A stretch of 64,000 nucleotides of DNA. It comes from Nemorincola sp044225795 (GTDB taxonomy: Bacteria > Bacteroidota > Bacteroidia > Chitinophagales > Chitinophagaceae). The stretch spans positions 558,001 through 622,000 of the forward strand of contig JBGAIF010000001.1 of the NCBI GenBank assembly GCA_044225795.1, in the 5' to 3' direction. Of this stretch, positions 25,302 through 34,517 are shown piece after piece. Each line of letters starts with the position of its first letter. Position 1 is the first letter of the stretch. A program made the position numbers and the translations under genes. Under the pieces are notes generated by a model. It searched no databases, was not told the DNA's origin, and was given only the letters and a program-made list of their open reading frames with translations.

Positions 25302-26601
25302 GTTTTTAAGGACGCTTCGACTTTATGCACAGCAGCTATTCCTGTTGTTTGCTTTGGTTGTATTCTTTTCATGCAATCAATCACCAAAGCATTCTGCCGA
25401 AGAGAGTGATAAAAAGGAAACATATTATTGTCCTATGCACCCTGAAGTGGAACAAGGCAGCCCCGGGAAATGCGATAAGTGCGGTGGAATGGAACTCGTC
25501 AAGAAGGGTGCCGATGAGCTTTTGAATACAGTGCTACGTCCCGTTAATACCGCGGTATTATCAAGTATTAAAACAGTACACCCCGAAGAAAAGGCAATTC
25601 CAATTGCATACAAGGCGCAAGGTTTCATCGATTACGATGAAAGGACAACACATAGCATTGCTTCCCGATTTAATGGCCGCATAGAGAAGCTATATGTCAA
25701 GTTCAATTTTCAACACATAGCAAAAGGTGAGCGCGTATTTGATATATACAGTGCTGATCTTGTTACAGCGCAGCATAACTTACTTTTTCTTTTGAATAAT
25801 GATCCTGAGGCTAGTGAACTTATCGATGCTGCAAAACAAAAGTTGAGGCTGCTAGGAATGACCGACGAACAGGTAGACTTGCTTTCTAAGCAACACAGGG
25901 TTCAGAATAGTGTTCCGGTTTTTAGTAAGTGGACTGGGCACATCCATGAAGTTTCCGACGAACCATCAAACGTCACAGCACCTACGGCTCAAAATATGAA
26001 TATGGGAGGAAGTGCAATGACACCGCAATCGGCAGGAAGTCGCAACAACAATAGCTCACAAGCTACACCGGCTCTGAAAGTAAAAGAGGGCATGTACGTA
26101 ACGTCCGGCCAAACAGTATTTACAGTTGTGGACGCAAGTACCGTTGCAGTAAAGTTGCAGATTAAGTCCGCTGACCAGTCAAAAATTCATGTAGATCAAA
26201 AAGTCATGCTCGAAATTGATGAAACGCCTAAAATGAGTATGACGGCGACTATTTCTTTTATTGAGCCAATTGTAAATGCTGGCTCAAAAACAGTTATTGC
26301 CCGTGCCTACATTGACAATAGTGGGCACAAACATAAGGTAGGCACGTTGGTAACGGCAACAATCATGGAGAAGGCTGTGAATGGTTTATGGCTTCCTGCA
26401 ACTGCTATTGTCGATTTAGGGGTGAAAAAAATCGCATGGGTAAAAATCGATGAGAAGTTTGTGGCACGTGAAGTACAAATAGGTACAATAACTAAGGACT
26501 TTATTCAAATAGTTGACGGCGTTACGTCATCTGATGAAGTTGCCCTTGAAGGACATTATCTCACAGACAGTGAAGGATTTATTAAAGCCGACGAAGAATG
26601 A
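25276..26601 (+). CDS. cusB: RND efflux adaptor with heavy-metal-binding domain, copy 1
   Basis: A 441-aa membrane-fusion protein anchored as a lipoprotein (lipobox FFSC near residue 33). A heavy-metal-binding domain YYCPMHPEVE with CDKCGGMELV lies right after it, with one Gly more than the usual CxxCGMxLV. The barrel-sandwich and helical hairpin regions follow, with SRFNGRIEKLYV and GMYVTSGQTVF motifs. There is a Met-rich linker (MNMGGSAMT). It links CusA with the TolC-like channel. The start overlaps the channel gene. A second adaptor follows at once. Confidence 0.92.
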   Translation: MKRRFRSGRFLRTLRLYAQQLFLLFALVVFFSCNQSPKHSAEESDKKETYYCPMHPEVEQGSPGKCDKCGGMELVKKGADELLNTVLRPVNTAVLSSIKTVHPEEKAIPIAYKAQGFIDYDERTTHSIASRFNGRIEKLYVKFNFQHIAKGERVFDIYSADLVTAQHNLLFLLNNDPEASELIDAAKQKLRLLGMTDEQVDLLSKQHRVQNSVPVFSKWTGHIHEVSDEPSNVTAPTAQNMNMGGSAMTPQSAGSRNNNSSQATPALKVKEGMYVTSGQTVFTVVDASTVAVKLQIKSADQSKIHVDQKVMLEIDETPKMSMTATISFIEPIVNAGSKTVIARAYIDNSGHKHKVGTLVTATIMEKAVNGLWLPATAIVDLGVKKIAWVKIDEKFVAREVQIGTITKDFIQIVDGVTSSDEVALEGHYLTDSEGFIKADEE

Positions 26602-27824
26602 GAAAGAACAGTTTTATACAGCAGTGGTTAATACTATGCTTTTCGGTCTTTTTGCTTGCCTGCAAGGGTAAAAAGGCAGAAAAGATTGGTGAGAACGAGT
26701 TTTATGTTTGTTCTATGGATCCTCAGGTTATGGAAAAGCAGCCTGGGCTGTGCCCCATTTGTAAAATGCCGCTTACTAAGGCGACGATAGATATCGGGCA
26801 AATGAAAGGCATTCAGTTAAACGATGAACAAGCAAAGCTCGCTAATATTAAGGTTGAGGAAATTTCGACATCGGGCATACAGCGGCAAACCATATTAAAT
26901 GGCGTGTTCGTTGTAAATCAAAACCAAACAGAGCAAGTAAGTGCCCGGATTAGGGGGCGCATTGAAAAGCTGTATTACAAGGTTGTAGGTACTCAAGTTA
27001 ACGTTGGCGACAAACTTTACGATTTATACAGCAGGGAGCTTTTACAGGCTCAGGAAGAATATTTGCTAGCCATCGAAAAAGGACGGCTTTTAAAATCGTC
27101 GAGTCAAACTTTTGTATCAGCCGCAAAAAATAAGTTGTTACTGTGGGGACTAAGCGAAAATCAAATATCTCAGTTGGAAAATAGCAGAGAACCTAAAATC
27201 ACTACAAGCATTTATGCTAAAGCCGGTGGGGTTATTACTGATATACCCTTAAAAGAGGGAGAATATGTGAATGAAGGTACGGAGGTATATAAAATTGCGG
27301 ATTTGCGAAGCCTTTGGGTCGAAGCGCAACTTTATACAAATGAACTTTCCTACTTACAGGAAGGACGCCAGGTGGAAGTGGTGCCAGAGGCATATCCGAA
27401 CGAAAGAATACAAGGCGTTGTAACCTTTACCAATCCGGAATTACAGCAGCAGACAAAAGTCAATCTCATTCGCATTACGATTAGCAATTCGAGCCTTAAA
27501 TATAAGCCGGGGATGCAAGCTCGCATCTTTTTAAAATCACAGGGTAGAACAGGTATTGTGTTACCCGTTGACGCTGTAATACAGAACGCGCATAACACCG
27601 TAGTATGGATTCAAACTGACAAGAATAAGTTTGAGCCTAAAACTGTAACAACCGGTATTCAAAACGCTAATGAAGTCGAGATTATTTCCGGATTGCAAGA
27701 AGGGGATGAGGTGGTAATATCAGGCGCATACCTGCTAAATAGTGAATTTATTTTTAAGCGCGGGATGAACCCCGTTAGCAACGACACAATGACAGCTCCC
27801 GACCATTCAAAAATGAATATGTAA
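26598..27824 (+). CDS. RND efflux adaptor with heavy-metal-binding domain, copy 2
   Basis: A 408-aa lipoprotein adaptor (lipobox LLAC near residue 22), heavy-metal domain FYVCSMDPQVME with CPICKMPLT, then adaptor domains with RIRGRIEKLYYK and GEYVNEGTEVYKIADL and a Met/His-containing C-terminus (DHSKMNM). It overlaps copy 1 as ATGA. Two adaptors in a row may form mixed complexes or serve different metals. The next gene begins directly after its stop. Confidence 0.92.
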   Translation: MRKNSFIQQWLILCFSVFLLACKGKKAEKIGENEFYVCSMDPQVMEKQPGLCPICKMPLTKATIDIGQMKGIQLNDEQAKLANIKVEEISTSGIQRQTILNGVFVVNQNQTEQVSARIRGRIEKLYYKVVGTQVNVGDKLYDLYSRELLQAQEEYLLAIEKGRLLKSSSQTFVSAAKNKLLLWGLSENQISQLENSREPKITTSIYAKAGGVITDIPLKEGEYVNEGTEVYKIADLRSLWVEAQLYTNELSYLQEGRQVEVVPEAYPNERIQGVVTFTNPELQQQTKVNLIRITISNSSLKYKPGMQARIFLKSQGRTGIVLPVDAVIQNAHNTVVWIQTDKNKFEPKTVTTGIQNANEVEIISGLQEGDEVVISGAYLLNSEFIFKRGMNPVSNDTMTAPDHSKMNM

Positions 27825-28397
27825 ATGAAATTAAAAACGATACACATACGGCATATGTGTTGCCAGCGTTGTGTTGAAGCAGTAGAGCAAACGCTTAAAT
27901 CACTTGGACTGTCTGTAAAGGACGTTCAATTGGGTATTGCGACATTCACTGAAAAGCGAAAGGTCACAATGGAACATATTGCGGATGCATTGCAAAAACG
28001 CGGTTTTGAAGTAATCGTTTCTGAAGACGAACGTTTAACCGAAGCTGTAAAGATTGCTGTCATCGAAGCCATACATCATTCCCAAGTAGATGAAAAGGAA
28101 ATAACTGCTATACCTGGTCTTTTGGAAAATATTACCCTAAAATCATTCAAAGTTTTAAATAAAATCTTTCTAAAACAAACTGGCTTAACTATTCAAAAAT
28201 ATATTACTCTTCAAAGGATTGAACGTGTAAAAGAGTTCATTCAAGAGGGGAATTTGAACTTTTCTCAAATTGCGGATATTACCGGATATAAAACGCCACA
28301 GCATCTATCAAGCCAATTTAAAAAGGTCATTGGAGTTACCATGCTTGAGTATAAGCAAAAGACCCCCGCTAACAGAAAACCCATTGATCAGATATAA
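27825..28397 (+). CDS. HMA-AraC fusion transcriptional regulator, copy 2
   Basis: A 190-aa relative of the proteins at 17389 and 42802. The N-terminal HMA-like domain carries HMCCQRC; the C-terminal AraC HTH reads LNFSQIADITGYKTPQHLSSQFKKVIG. The middle linker is diverged. The ATG directly abuts the stop of the second adaptor, so it is the last gene of the cus operon and likely an autoregulator. Confidence 0.87.
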   Translation: MKLKTIHIRHMCCQRCVEAVEQTLKSLGLSVKDVQLGIATFTEKRKVTMEHIADALQKRGFEVIVSEDERLTEAVKIAVIEAIHHSQVDEKEITAIPGLLENITLKSFKVLNKIFLKQTGLTIQKYITLQRIERVKEFIQEGNLNFSQIADITGYKTPQHLSSQFKKVIGVTMLEYKQKTPANRKPIDQI

Positions 28398-28398
28398 A

Positions 28399-28464
28399 AT
28401 GTATTCGATGAAATTCATTAAAAAAATATTCATATTATTGTTCCGAAGGTCCTGCTGTAAATAA
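28399..28464 (+). CDS. Possible 21-aa peptide ending RRSCCK
   Basis: A tiny frame starts 1 nt after the AraC-type gene: basic and hydrophobic residues (MKFIKKIFILLF) followed by RRSCCK. It could be a small membrane peptide with a Cys pair, but no clear ribosome site is seen and chance cannot be excluded. Confidence 0.25.
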   Translation: MYSMKFIKKIFILLFRRSCCK

Positions 28465-28579
28465 TCGGTTATTAACCCACAGTTGAGTCTTCCCAATGAT
28501 ATAAAAAATAGGCAAAAACAGATAACAAACTTATCTCTGTGATAAGTTAAATTTGTTCATTCACATTCTAAATTTTTTT

Positions 28580-29386
28580 ATGAAAAAACTGTTACTTCCA
28601 ATATCTATCGTATTACTAGGCTGTATAACAGCCAAAGCACAAACAACTGGCACTGATTTCACCGCATCTGACTGTAGTTCGACAAGTCACACACTATTTA
28701 CCGAGCTAAACGCAGGAAAGGTTGTAGTTTTAGTATGGGTAATGCCATGCGGAGCTTGCATCAGCGATGCAAAAGCTGGCTACGATGCAGCGCAAAGCTT
28801 TGCAACTTCAAATCCGAACAAAGTTTTATACTGGCTGGTTGACGATGCAGGAAATACTACCTGTTCATCATTGTCTTCATGGGCAAGTACCAATGCAATC
28901 GGGCCAACAAGTTCTACAGTTGCATTCTTTGGTAATTCCGGAAATGCGATTAGTGAAGCTAACTATGGCGGAACAGGTATGCCGCACGTAGTAGTGATGG
29001 GCGGAACCGATCATCACATTTATTTCAACCAAAAGAATGGCTCAGGTAGCGGTTCTGCGATTACTACGGCGATAAATCAGGCAATAGCTGCAACGACTGC
29101 AGGTGTTGGTCAGGTTTCATCTGGAAACGGTGCGATCACCTTATTCCCTAATCCAGCCAAGGATCAGATAAGTGTGCGCTACCAATTGTCGCAGACGTCA
29201 AATGTGTCGATTGACGTGTTCAATATACAGGGCGAAAGGGTTCAGGCGACTTCTATCGCTAATCAGCCGTCAGGTGAGCAAACAACTGACCTGAAATTCA
29301 ATGGAACGCTTCCTAATGGTGTATATTCACTTCGAGTAAGTACAAATACGGAATCACAAACGATAAGATTTACAATTGCTGATTAA
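28580..29386 (+). CDS. Secreted thioredoxin-like protein with T9SS sorting domain
   Basis: A 268-aa protein: signal peptide (to about AKA, residue 22), a thioredoxin-like domain with VWVMPCGACISD (CxxC at about residues 56-59) and a C-terminal T9SS type A sorting domain (ITLFPNPAKDQISV, LPNGVYSLRV). It is exported and anchored to the cell surface. The ATG at 28580 gives a proper signal peptide; the in-frame codon at 28553 does not. It begins a run of four secreted or outer-membrane proteins. Confidence 0.85.
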   Translation: MKKLLLPISIVLLGCITAKAQTTGTDFTASDCSSTSHTLFTELNAGKVVVLVWVMPCGACISDAKAGYDAAQSFATSNPNKVLYWLVDDAGNTTCSSLSSWASTNAIGPTSSTVAFFGNSGNAISEANYGGTGMPHVVVMGGTDHHIYFNQKNGSGSGSAITTAINQAIAATTAGVGQVSSGNGAITLFPNPAKDQISVRYQLSQTSNVSIDVFNIQGERVQATSIANQPSGEQTTDLKFNGTLPNGVYSLRVSTNTESQTIRFTIAD

Positions 29387-29396
29387 TCGCTTGATT

Positions 29397-30407
29397 GTGG
29401 GTAAACGAATCTGGACTGGACTATTTGCAATTATAATTTCCCTGACATCCAACAATGCTTTCTCGCAAGGTTGTTGCTCCGGTGGGAGTGGTAGCCCTGT
29501 GGCCGGAGGTACGTCCCAAGGTGTGCTCGCTAATCAGCAAGCTGAGGTCGGCATGAATTACCAAAGTATCAATAGTAATAAATTCCTTACGGGCGATGTT
29601 CCGGCGATGGACTTTTTGGACAACTTTAATACAAATTACCTATACGCGAGGTTTGCCTATGGCGTGACAGAAAAGCTCACGATGTCGGTTGAATCGGGAT
29701 ATTTTTTAAACAAAACGCAGGTTGCCCTTAATAAAAAAACTGTAGAGGAATCTAAAGGTATTGCTGACTTAATCCTGTTTCCTCGTTACAAAATCTACGA
29801 GCATAATACCGAAAAGACGAGGGATGAAATTACTATCGGCATGGGCTGGAAAATTCCGCTGGGAAAGTATTTTGACTCCTCTGTAGTGTATACGGATAAG
29901 AACGGGGTTAACTTTTATACACCCAAGCCGCCAGCGGTAATGCCCACTACAGGTTCAAACGATTTCATTTTCTACGCATTTGGCTTTCGTGGTTATCCCG
30001 AAAGGAAATTCAGAGTTTTTGCAAATGCACTGTATATCCGTAAAGGGTGGAATCCAGTTGGTGAGCGCTTTGGCGACTATGCAAGCGTAGGTTTGTTTGC
30101 GGGTAAAACGTATTTCAAGAAGCTTGGCGTCACGCTTCAGCTAAAAGGTGAATGGATTGGAAAGTTTCGTGCAGACAAGAGTGCTGATGATATGCTGGCA
30201 TTTTACAACATTGATGTTAACTCTTTTGGGAGCAGAAAAATTGCAATCGCGCCACAGATCAGCTACACCCAAAAAAATATTTCTATTTACGCCTTGACCG
30301 AGTATCCGCTATATCAATATGTAAACGGTACTGCGATAGCTTCGCAATATTTATTCACGCTTGGATTTTCCTACAGGTTTAGTTGCTGCAAGGAAGGTCA
30401 GTTTTAA
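29397..30407 (+). CDS. Outer-membrane beta-barrel protein with GCCSGG motif
   Basis: A ~336-aa protein: signal peptide ending near AFSQ, then GCCSGGSGSPVAGG, then alternating strands that look like a transporter-type beta-barrel (FAYGVTEKLTMSVESGYF, FTLGFSYRFSCC). The last residues contain another Cys pair. I prefer GTG 29397; TTG 29376 overlaps the previous gene. The Cys pairs at both ends of the mature protein may bind metal near the outer membrane. Confidence 0.78.
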   Translation: MGKRIWTGLFAIIISLTSNNAFSQGCCSGGSGSPVAGGTSQGVLANQQAEVGMNYQSINSNKFLTGDVPAMDFLDNFNTNYLYARFAYGVTEKLTMSVESGYFLNKTQVALNKKTVEESKGIADLILFPRYKIYEHNTEKTRDEITIGMGWKIPLGKYFDSSVVYTDKNGVNFYTPKPPAVMPTTGSNDFIFYAFGFRGYPERKFRVFANALYIRKGWNPVGERFGDYASVGLFAGKTYFKKLGVTLQLKGEWIGKFRADKSADDMLAFYNIDVNSFGSRKIAIAPQISYTQKNISIYALTEYPLYQYVNGTAIASQYLFTLGFSYRFSCCKEGQF

Positions 30408-30419
30408 ACTAACGTAGTT

Positions 30420-31871
30420 ATGAGACGTGTTCTTATCTCGTCATTGTTTGTTGCCTGTTCGTTCCAAAGTTTTTCACAAGTAACCTGGACTACTCCTGTT
30501 ACAGTGGCAGGAGGATCCACTTATGGTAACCTTCACCCTCGCGTCGCGCTCAATCGGGCGGGCAACCCCATGATCTTATGGGGGAAAACGGATACGAGAG
30601 CCTATTTCTCCCGCTGGACAGGCACCGCTTTCTCGACGCCTGTCGCCGTGGGTAATACGGGAATAAATGTGTTTGCTCAATCATGGGCAGGACCAGACAT
30701 GGCGTCTTATGGTGATACCGTATACGTGACCATGAAACGTACGCCCGAAACCATGAGTATGAACCACATGTATTTGTCGCATTCTTACGACGGCGGCATG
30801 ACGTTTTCTGATACAGTCAAAATCGACAATATCGGCTCGAATATGTCTCGTTTCCCAATTGTAACCACAAATTCTTCAGGTAACCCTATAGTTGCCTTCA
30901 TGAAATTCACTCCAACATTCACGACCGCGAGGTATGTAGTAACGCGCTCTACAGACTACGGAATGACTTTTTCCCCTGATGTTGTAGCGAGTGCTTCCGC
31001 CGACTCCGTTTGCGATTGTTGCCCCGCATCAATTATTTCTTCTGGCTCCAACATTATCATGCTCAACCGCGAGAATATTGGGAACATCAGAGACATGTGG
31101 GCTGGCGTATCTACTGATGGAGGCATGACTTTTCCCGGACATATGGCTATTGACACTACCAACTGGATGATTATGTCTTGTCCCTCAAGCGGGCCGGACG
31201 GTATCGTTATAGGTGATTCTATTTATAGCGTATTTATGAGCAGCGCTTCGGGTACGGCATTGGTTCATTTCGGACGCGCATCTATAAGCGGTATGACCGC
31301 TCGGCATAGCCGCATTACCGGAATGTTTTCAGGATTGGCGTCTCAAAACTATCCACGCATAGCAAACTCCGGAAATGCAGCAGTTGCTGTATGGAAGCAA
31401 AACGCGAGTTCTACCAATTCCATTGTTTATTCATTTACCAACAACATTCAAAGTGGTTTTTCAGGTTACAACACAGTTACCGGCGCTACCGGCAGCGGCA
31501 TCATGAATGCAGACGTTGCTATGGCTCCAGGCGTTGTACATGTAGTATGGGAAGATGATAATACAGGAAACGTAATGTACATGAAAGGAACTTATACGAT
31601 TCCTTCAACAAGTATAACTTCTGTGACGGGCGAAAAAATTGACCTTTATCCCAATCCGGCAACGGATGAGGTTACCGTTTCTCTAAGAACAATAAAAGAA
31701 GTTAGCCGATGCTATCTTTCAGATGTAAGCGGCAGGCAGATTGAATTGAACCCTACAATTGAAAATGGTAAAGCGCTGTTTTCATTAAAGGGTATAGCGA
31801 AAGGCGGCTACTACTTTGTTTTGCAAGGTACAGACGGCGCAAGGTATCATAGCAAATTGATTGTGCAGTAA
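30420..31871 (+). CDS. Secreted BNR/sialidase-like propeller with T9SS sorting domain
   Basis: A 483-aa protein with a signal peptide (to about SFSQ), repeated SYDGGMTFS, STDYGMTFSPD and STDGGMTFP elements that are Asp-box (BNR) repeats of a six-bladed propeller, and a T9SS type A domain (DLYPNPATDEVTV). A DSVCDCCPASI Cys cluster inside the propeller is unusual. The Asp-boxes show the fold, not sialidase activity, and the context argues for metal binding or surface redox chemistry. Confidence 0.8.
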   Translation: MRRVLISSLFVACSFQSFSQVTWTTPVTVAGGSTYGNLHPRVALNRAGNPMILWGKTDTRAYFSRWTGTAFSTPVAVGNTGINVFAQSWAGPDMASYGDTVYVTMKRTPETMSMNHMYLSHSYDGGMTFSDTVKIDNIGSNMSRFPIVTTNSSGNPIVAFMKFTPTFTTARYVVTRSTDYGMTFSPDVVASASADSVCDCCPASIISSGSNIIMLNRENIGNIRDMWAGVSTDGGMTFPGHMAIDTTNWMIMSCPSSGPDGIVIGDSIYSVFMSSASGTALVHFGRASISGMTARHSRITGMFSGLASQNYPRIANSGNAAVAVWKQNASSTNSIVYSFTNNIQSGFSGYNTVTGATGSGIMNADVAMAPGVVHVVWEDDNTGNVMYMKGTYTIPSTSITSVTGEKIDLYPNPATDEVTVSLRTIKEVSRCYLSDVSGRQIELNPTIENGKALFSLKGIAKGGYYFVLQGTDGARYHSKLIVQ

Positions 31872-31884
31872 AGTAAGTGTTCTT

Positions 31885-32703
31885 ATGAGGAAATGGTTGG
31901 TGTTGTTTCTATTGATATTTCGGGCTAGCCTGTTGCAAGCTCAGCTATCCGACGGAACTACGGTGCCTGATTTTACATTTACTGACCTCAATGGTGTTTC
32001 CCATAATCTTTATACTTACCTGAATCAAGGCAAATTTGTCGCAATTGAAGTGTCTGCGACATGGTGCCATCCATGCTGGCTGTATCATACATCAAAATCA
32101 TTGGATAGCCTGTACACAATTCACGATGCTCCCGGCGACCAAACATGGAAAGTTCTTTTTATTGAGGGCGACGGTAGCACAACCGATGCCCAACTCAATG
32201 GTGTTGGTACGACGCAAGGCGATTGGGTAACGGGGACATCTTTCCCAATTATGAACCCGTCAGGAATACCACTGAATGATTTTAAGACAAGCTATAACCA
32301 ATCATCCTTTCCGACATTATATCTTATTTGCCCGAATAAAAAGGCATACTGCGATACGATAAATGCATATCCAAGAGGATATGTGAGCAGGTGGGAGTAT
32401 GCCGCTACCTTATGTGGTCCTGTTGGTCTTGATGATATTCGTGATGCTAAACCGCTGACCATATACCCTAACCCTGCGACTGGCCACACAGTGCTGTATT
32501 TTTCACTAAATGGTGCTTCAGAGATAAAGGTGAACGTGACAAACGTGTTAGGACAGCGCGTTATGGACAAAACGCTGGGTATGCTGTTGGCTGGAGATCA
32601 CTCAATACGGTTCGATGTCGATAATCTTACGCCCGGAGTCTATTTTTTTACGGTATCAACGGCCAACAATCGGTTTGTCAGAAGCAAAGTGATCGTACAA
32701 TAG
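31885..32703 (+). CDS. TlpA-like thioredoxin with T9SS sorting domain
   Basis: A 272-aa secreted protein: signal peptide (to about LLQAQ), a TlpA/AhpC-type domain with EVSATWCHPCWLYH (CxxC), and a C-terminal T9SS type A domain (LTIYPNPATGHTVL, LTPGVYFFTV). It is probably a surface thiol-disulfide enzyme. It closes the run of four exported proteins and converges on the minus-strand gene at 32716 with only 12 nt between. Confidence 0.87.
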   Translation: MRKWLVLFLLIFRASLLQAQLSDGTTVPDFTFTDLNGVSHNLYTYLNQGKFVAIEVSATWCHPCWLYHTSKSLDSLYTIHDAPGDQTWKVLFIEGDGSTTDAQLNGVGTTQGDWVTGTSFPIMNPSGIPLNDFKTSYNQSSFPTLYLICPNKKAYCDTINAYPRGYVSRWEYAATLCGPVGLDDIRDAKPLTIYPNPATGHTVLYFSLNGASEIKVNVTNVLGQRVMDKTLGMLLAGDHSIRFDVDNLTPGVYFFTVSTANNRFVRSKVIVQ

Positions 32704-32715
32704 CATTTAGTACAA

Positions 32716-32919
32716 TTACCACTTGCTTAAGTCTTCTACGATCACTAAATCCATTCCGCAAATTGGACATTGACCAGCCTTGTTTTCTCTAACCTGGTGG
32801 TGCATGGTACAACTATAAACTGTTTTATCACTGCCTTTTGTTTGCGATTTCTTTTCTGCACAGCCTAAAATTGCGGAAACAAAAAGTAAACCAGCAACTC
32901 CTAACATTTTTATTTTCAT
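32716..32919 (-). CDS. Small heavy-metal-binding domain lipoprotein
   Basis: A 67-aa lipoprotein (lipobox AILGC near residue 20) made of one heavy-metal-binding domain: VYSCTMHHQVRE and CPICGMDLV. It is like the free form of the domain found in the two adaptors. It probably holds copper at the inner face of the outer membrane. Confidence 0.9.
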   Translation of the reverse strand: MKIKMLGVAGLLFVSAILGCAEKKSQTKGSDKTVYSCTMHHQVRENKAGQCPICGMDLVIVEDLSKW

Positions 32920-32977
32920 AGTCGGTTAAATATTTTCAGTGTCATAAAGATCAATGCCTGTGCAGTGCTTTTCCCAG

Positions 32978-33556
32978 TTAGCAACATTTTTCACCTTTTT
33001 GTATAGGCGGACACTTTACAGTTCCGTAACTGCAAAAAACGCAGCAGTCACCTTGTTTAGGCTTCAAACGGGTATGGCAGCTTTCACATTCATAGAAAAA
33101 CTGACAAGCATCTGTCGGCATTGTTTCCTCTTTTTGATGTCCACAAACCGGACAAGTTATTGTAGATTGTAGCTCCATTTCTTCTCCCTTTTTATGCAAT
33201 CTTATTCGGTAATAATCTAACCCCGCTGCGCACAACATTCCAAACATTCCAGTGTAAAGGTAGTTTATCCAATAATCTGCATCAATAAAATAGTAGCTAT
33301 AAAATATCAAGACAGCACTCGGAATAGCAGCCAGCAAAGGCCACGTACATCTATGTCTACGATACGAAAACAATAGTCCAGCTAAAGAAACCACCGTTAA
33401 AAGTTGAAAAATGTACATTGACCACCCACCAAACAACTCAAAGCTTCCTATTCCGAACGCAGTTAACAAGAAACCGAACAAAGGAAAGCAACAAGGTGAA
33501 GCCAGCGCCGTAATGAATAAACCAATTGTACCAATTCTTTCAAGTTGCAGTTTCAT
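32978..33556 (-). CDS. merC: MerC-type mercury transporter fused to GDCCVxC domain
   Basis: Residues 1-120 are a four-helix MerC-like membrane domain with the metal motif ASPCCFPLFG in the first helix. Residues ~125-192 are soluble and Cys-rich: ITCPVCGHQKEE, YECESCHTRLKP and GDCCVFCSYGTVKCPP, the signature of the GDCCVxC family. The protein probably takes up or senses Hg(II) or a similar thiophilic ion. Fusion of the two families into one protein is uncommon to my knowledge. It lies 8 nt after the gene at 33565. Confidence 0.88.
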   Translation of the reverse strand: MKLQLERIGTIGLFITALASPCCFPLFGFLLTAFGIGSFELFGGWSMYIFQLLTVVSLAGLLFSYRRHRCTWPLLAAIPSAVLIFYSYYFIDADYWINYLYTGMFGMLCAAGLDYYRIRLHKKGEEMELQSTITCPVCGHQKEETMPTDACQFFYECESCHTRLKPKQGDCCVFCSYGTVKCPPIQKGEKCC

Positions 33557-33564
33557 TATTAAAC

Positions 33565-33945
33565 TTAGTTTAGATTGACAGCATATAGCTCAGGGTTATT
33601 TCTGAAAATGTTTGCACAACTTCCGCAGCAGGTATGATAATTCTTGTTGCTATAGGAGACTAACCCGGAATGATTCGACATCTTGAAAACAACTCCGCTG
33701 ACCGGGCATTTTACCAATTCTCCATTTTGACCTATAGAATTGGCTACAATTTTATCTTCAGCATAATTTTTGGCGGCGCACCCCCTTTCGCAGCACAATG
33801 ACATTTTAAGATTGTAATTGCCGCTTGTCTTATTACACTTTCCCTTTTCAGGGCAACTTCCGCAAAAGCTATTTTTCCAAAGGTACCCACCAATGGCAGC
33901 CGCTACGACCAAAATTGATATAGCTATGAATAATAATTTTTTCAT
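33565..33945 (-). CDS. YHS-like metal-binding membrane-anchored protein
   Basis: A 126-aa protein with an N-terminal signal or anchor, a Cys-rich FCGSCPEKGKC segment, LCCERGCAAK, and a C-terminal YHS-like motif VKCPVSGVVFKM with YHTCCGSCANIFRNNP. It is likely a periplasmic metal binder that works with the MerC-like protein encoded just downstream. Confidence 0.8.
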   Translation of the reverse strand: MKKLLFIAISILVVAAAIGGYLWKNSFCGSCPEKGKCNKTSGNYNLKMSLCCERGCAAKNYAEDKIVANSIGQNGELVKCPVSGVVFKMSNHSGLVSYSNKNYHTCCGSCANIFRNNPELYAVNLN

Positions 33946-34009
33946 CTACTCTTTTAATAAAGGTACAAATTTTCAATTCCCAGAATCAACGAACTATTCA
34001 TTATGGGCC

Positions 34010-34459
34010 TTAATAAATTTTCTGCCTCATTCCCGGTAATAATTCCCCCTTTTCATCTATCCAGTCCGGAATACAATAAAAATTTCCCCTTACGCCTTTC
34101 AACTTGTAGGGTATTAACCGCTCATGCTTCATCGCAGTATTTAGAAATGCTGACAAGTATTTCTCCAAACTACTCTGTTTTTTGACAATGGAAGGTTCCC
34201 TCAACTTTAATAACGATATTATTTCTGGCGAGCGTAATGGTTTATTGGCTTTCGTGATCAGAAAGACAATTTTGGTTACCATAGTCCACGCTTTATTGTA
34301 ACCGTCATTTGGTTTCTCATGTTTTTCGAGCCGCTTTTCAAGTTTTTTGACCTTTTCCAGCGCTTCTGCAAGCAATTCTTTGAGAATTCGGTTCTCTTTT
34401 TGCAGTTTTTCTACTGAAATCGGGCTCTCTTCCGGTGTGTTTTCCTGTGTTTTTGCCAT
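34010..34459 (-). CDS. Coiled-coil protein with C-terminal winged-helix-like domain
   Basis: A 149-aa protein: residues ~15-50 are a coiled coil (KLQKENRILKELLAEALEKV), the rest looks like a HARE-type winged helix (NKPLRSPEIISLLK, LNTAMKHERLIPYKL). It may bind DNA and regulate neighbours. It is divergent from the hsdM operon, and the 15-nt direct repeats at 34518-34575 in between could be its operator. Confidence 0.72.
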   Translation of the reverse strand: MAKTQENTPEESPISVEKLQKENRILKELLAEALEKVKKLEKRLEKHEKPNDGYNKAWTMVTKIVFLITKANKPLRSPEIISLLKLREPSIVKKQSSLEKYLSAFLNTAMKHERLIPYKLKGVRGNFYCIPDWIDEKGELLPGMRQKIY

Positions 34460-34517
34460 AAAACGAATGGTTTTTCAACCGTCAGGCATATATCTTCCGA
34501 TATGCTGCTATATCAAA

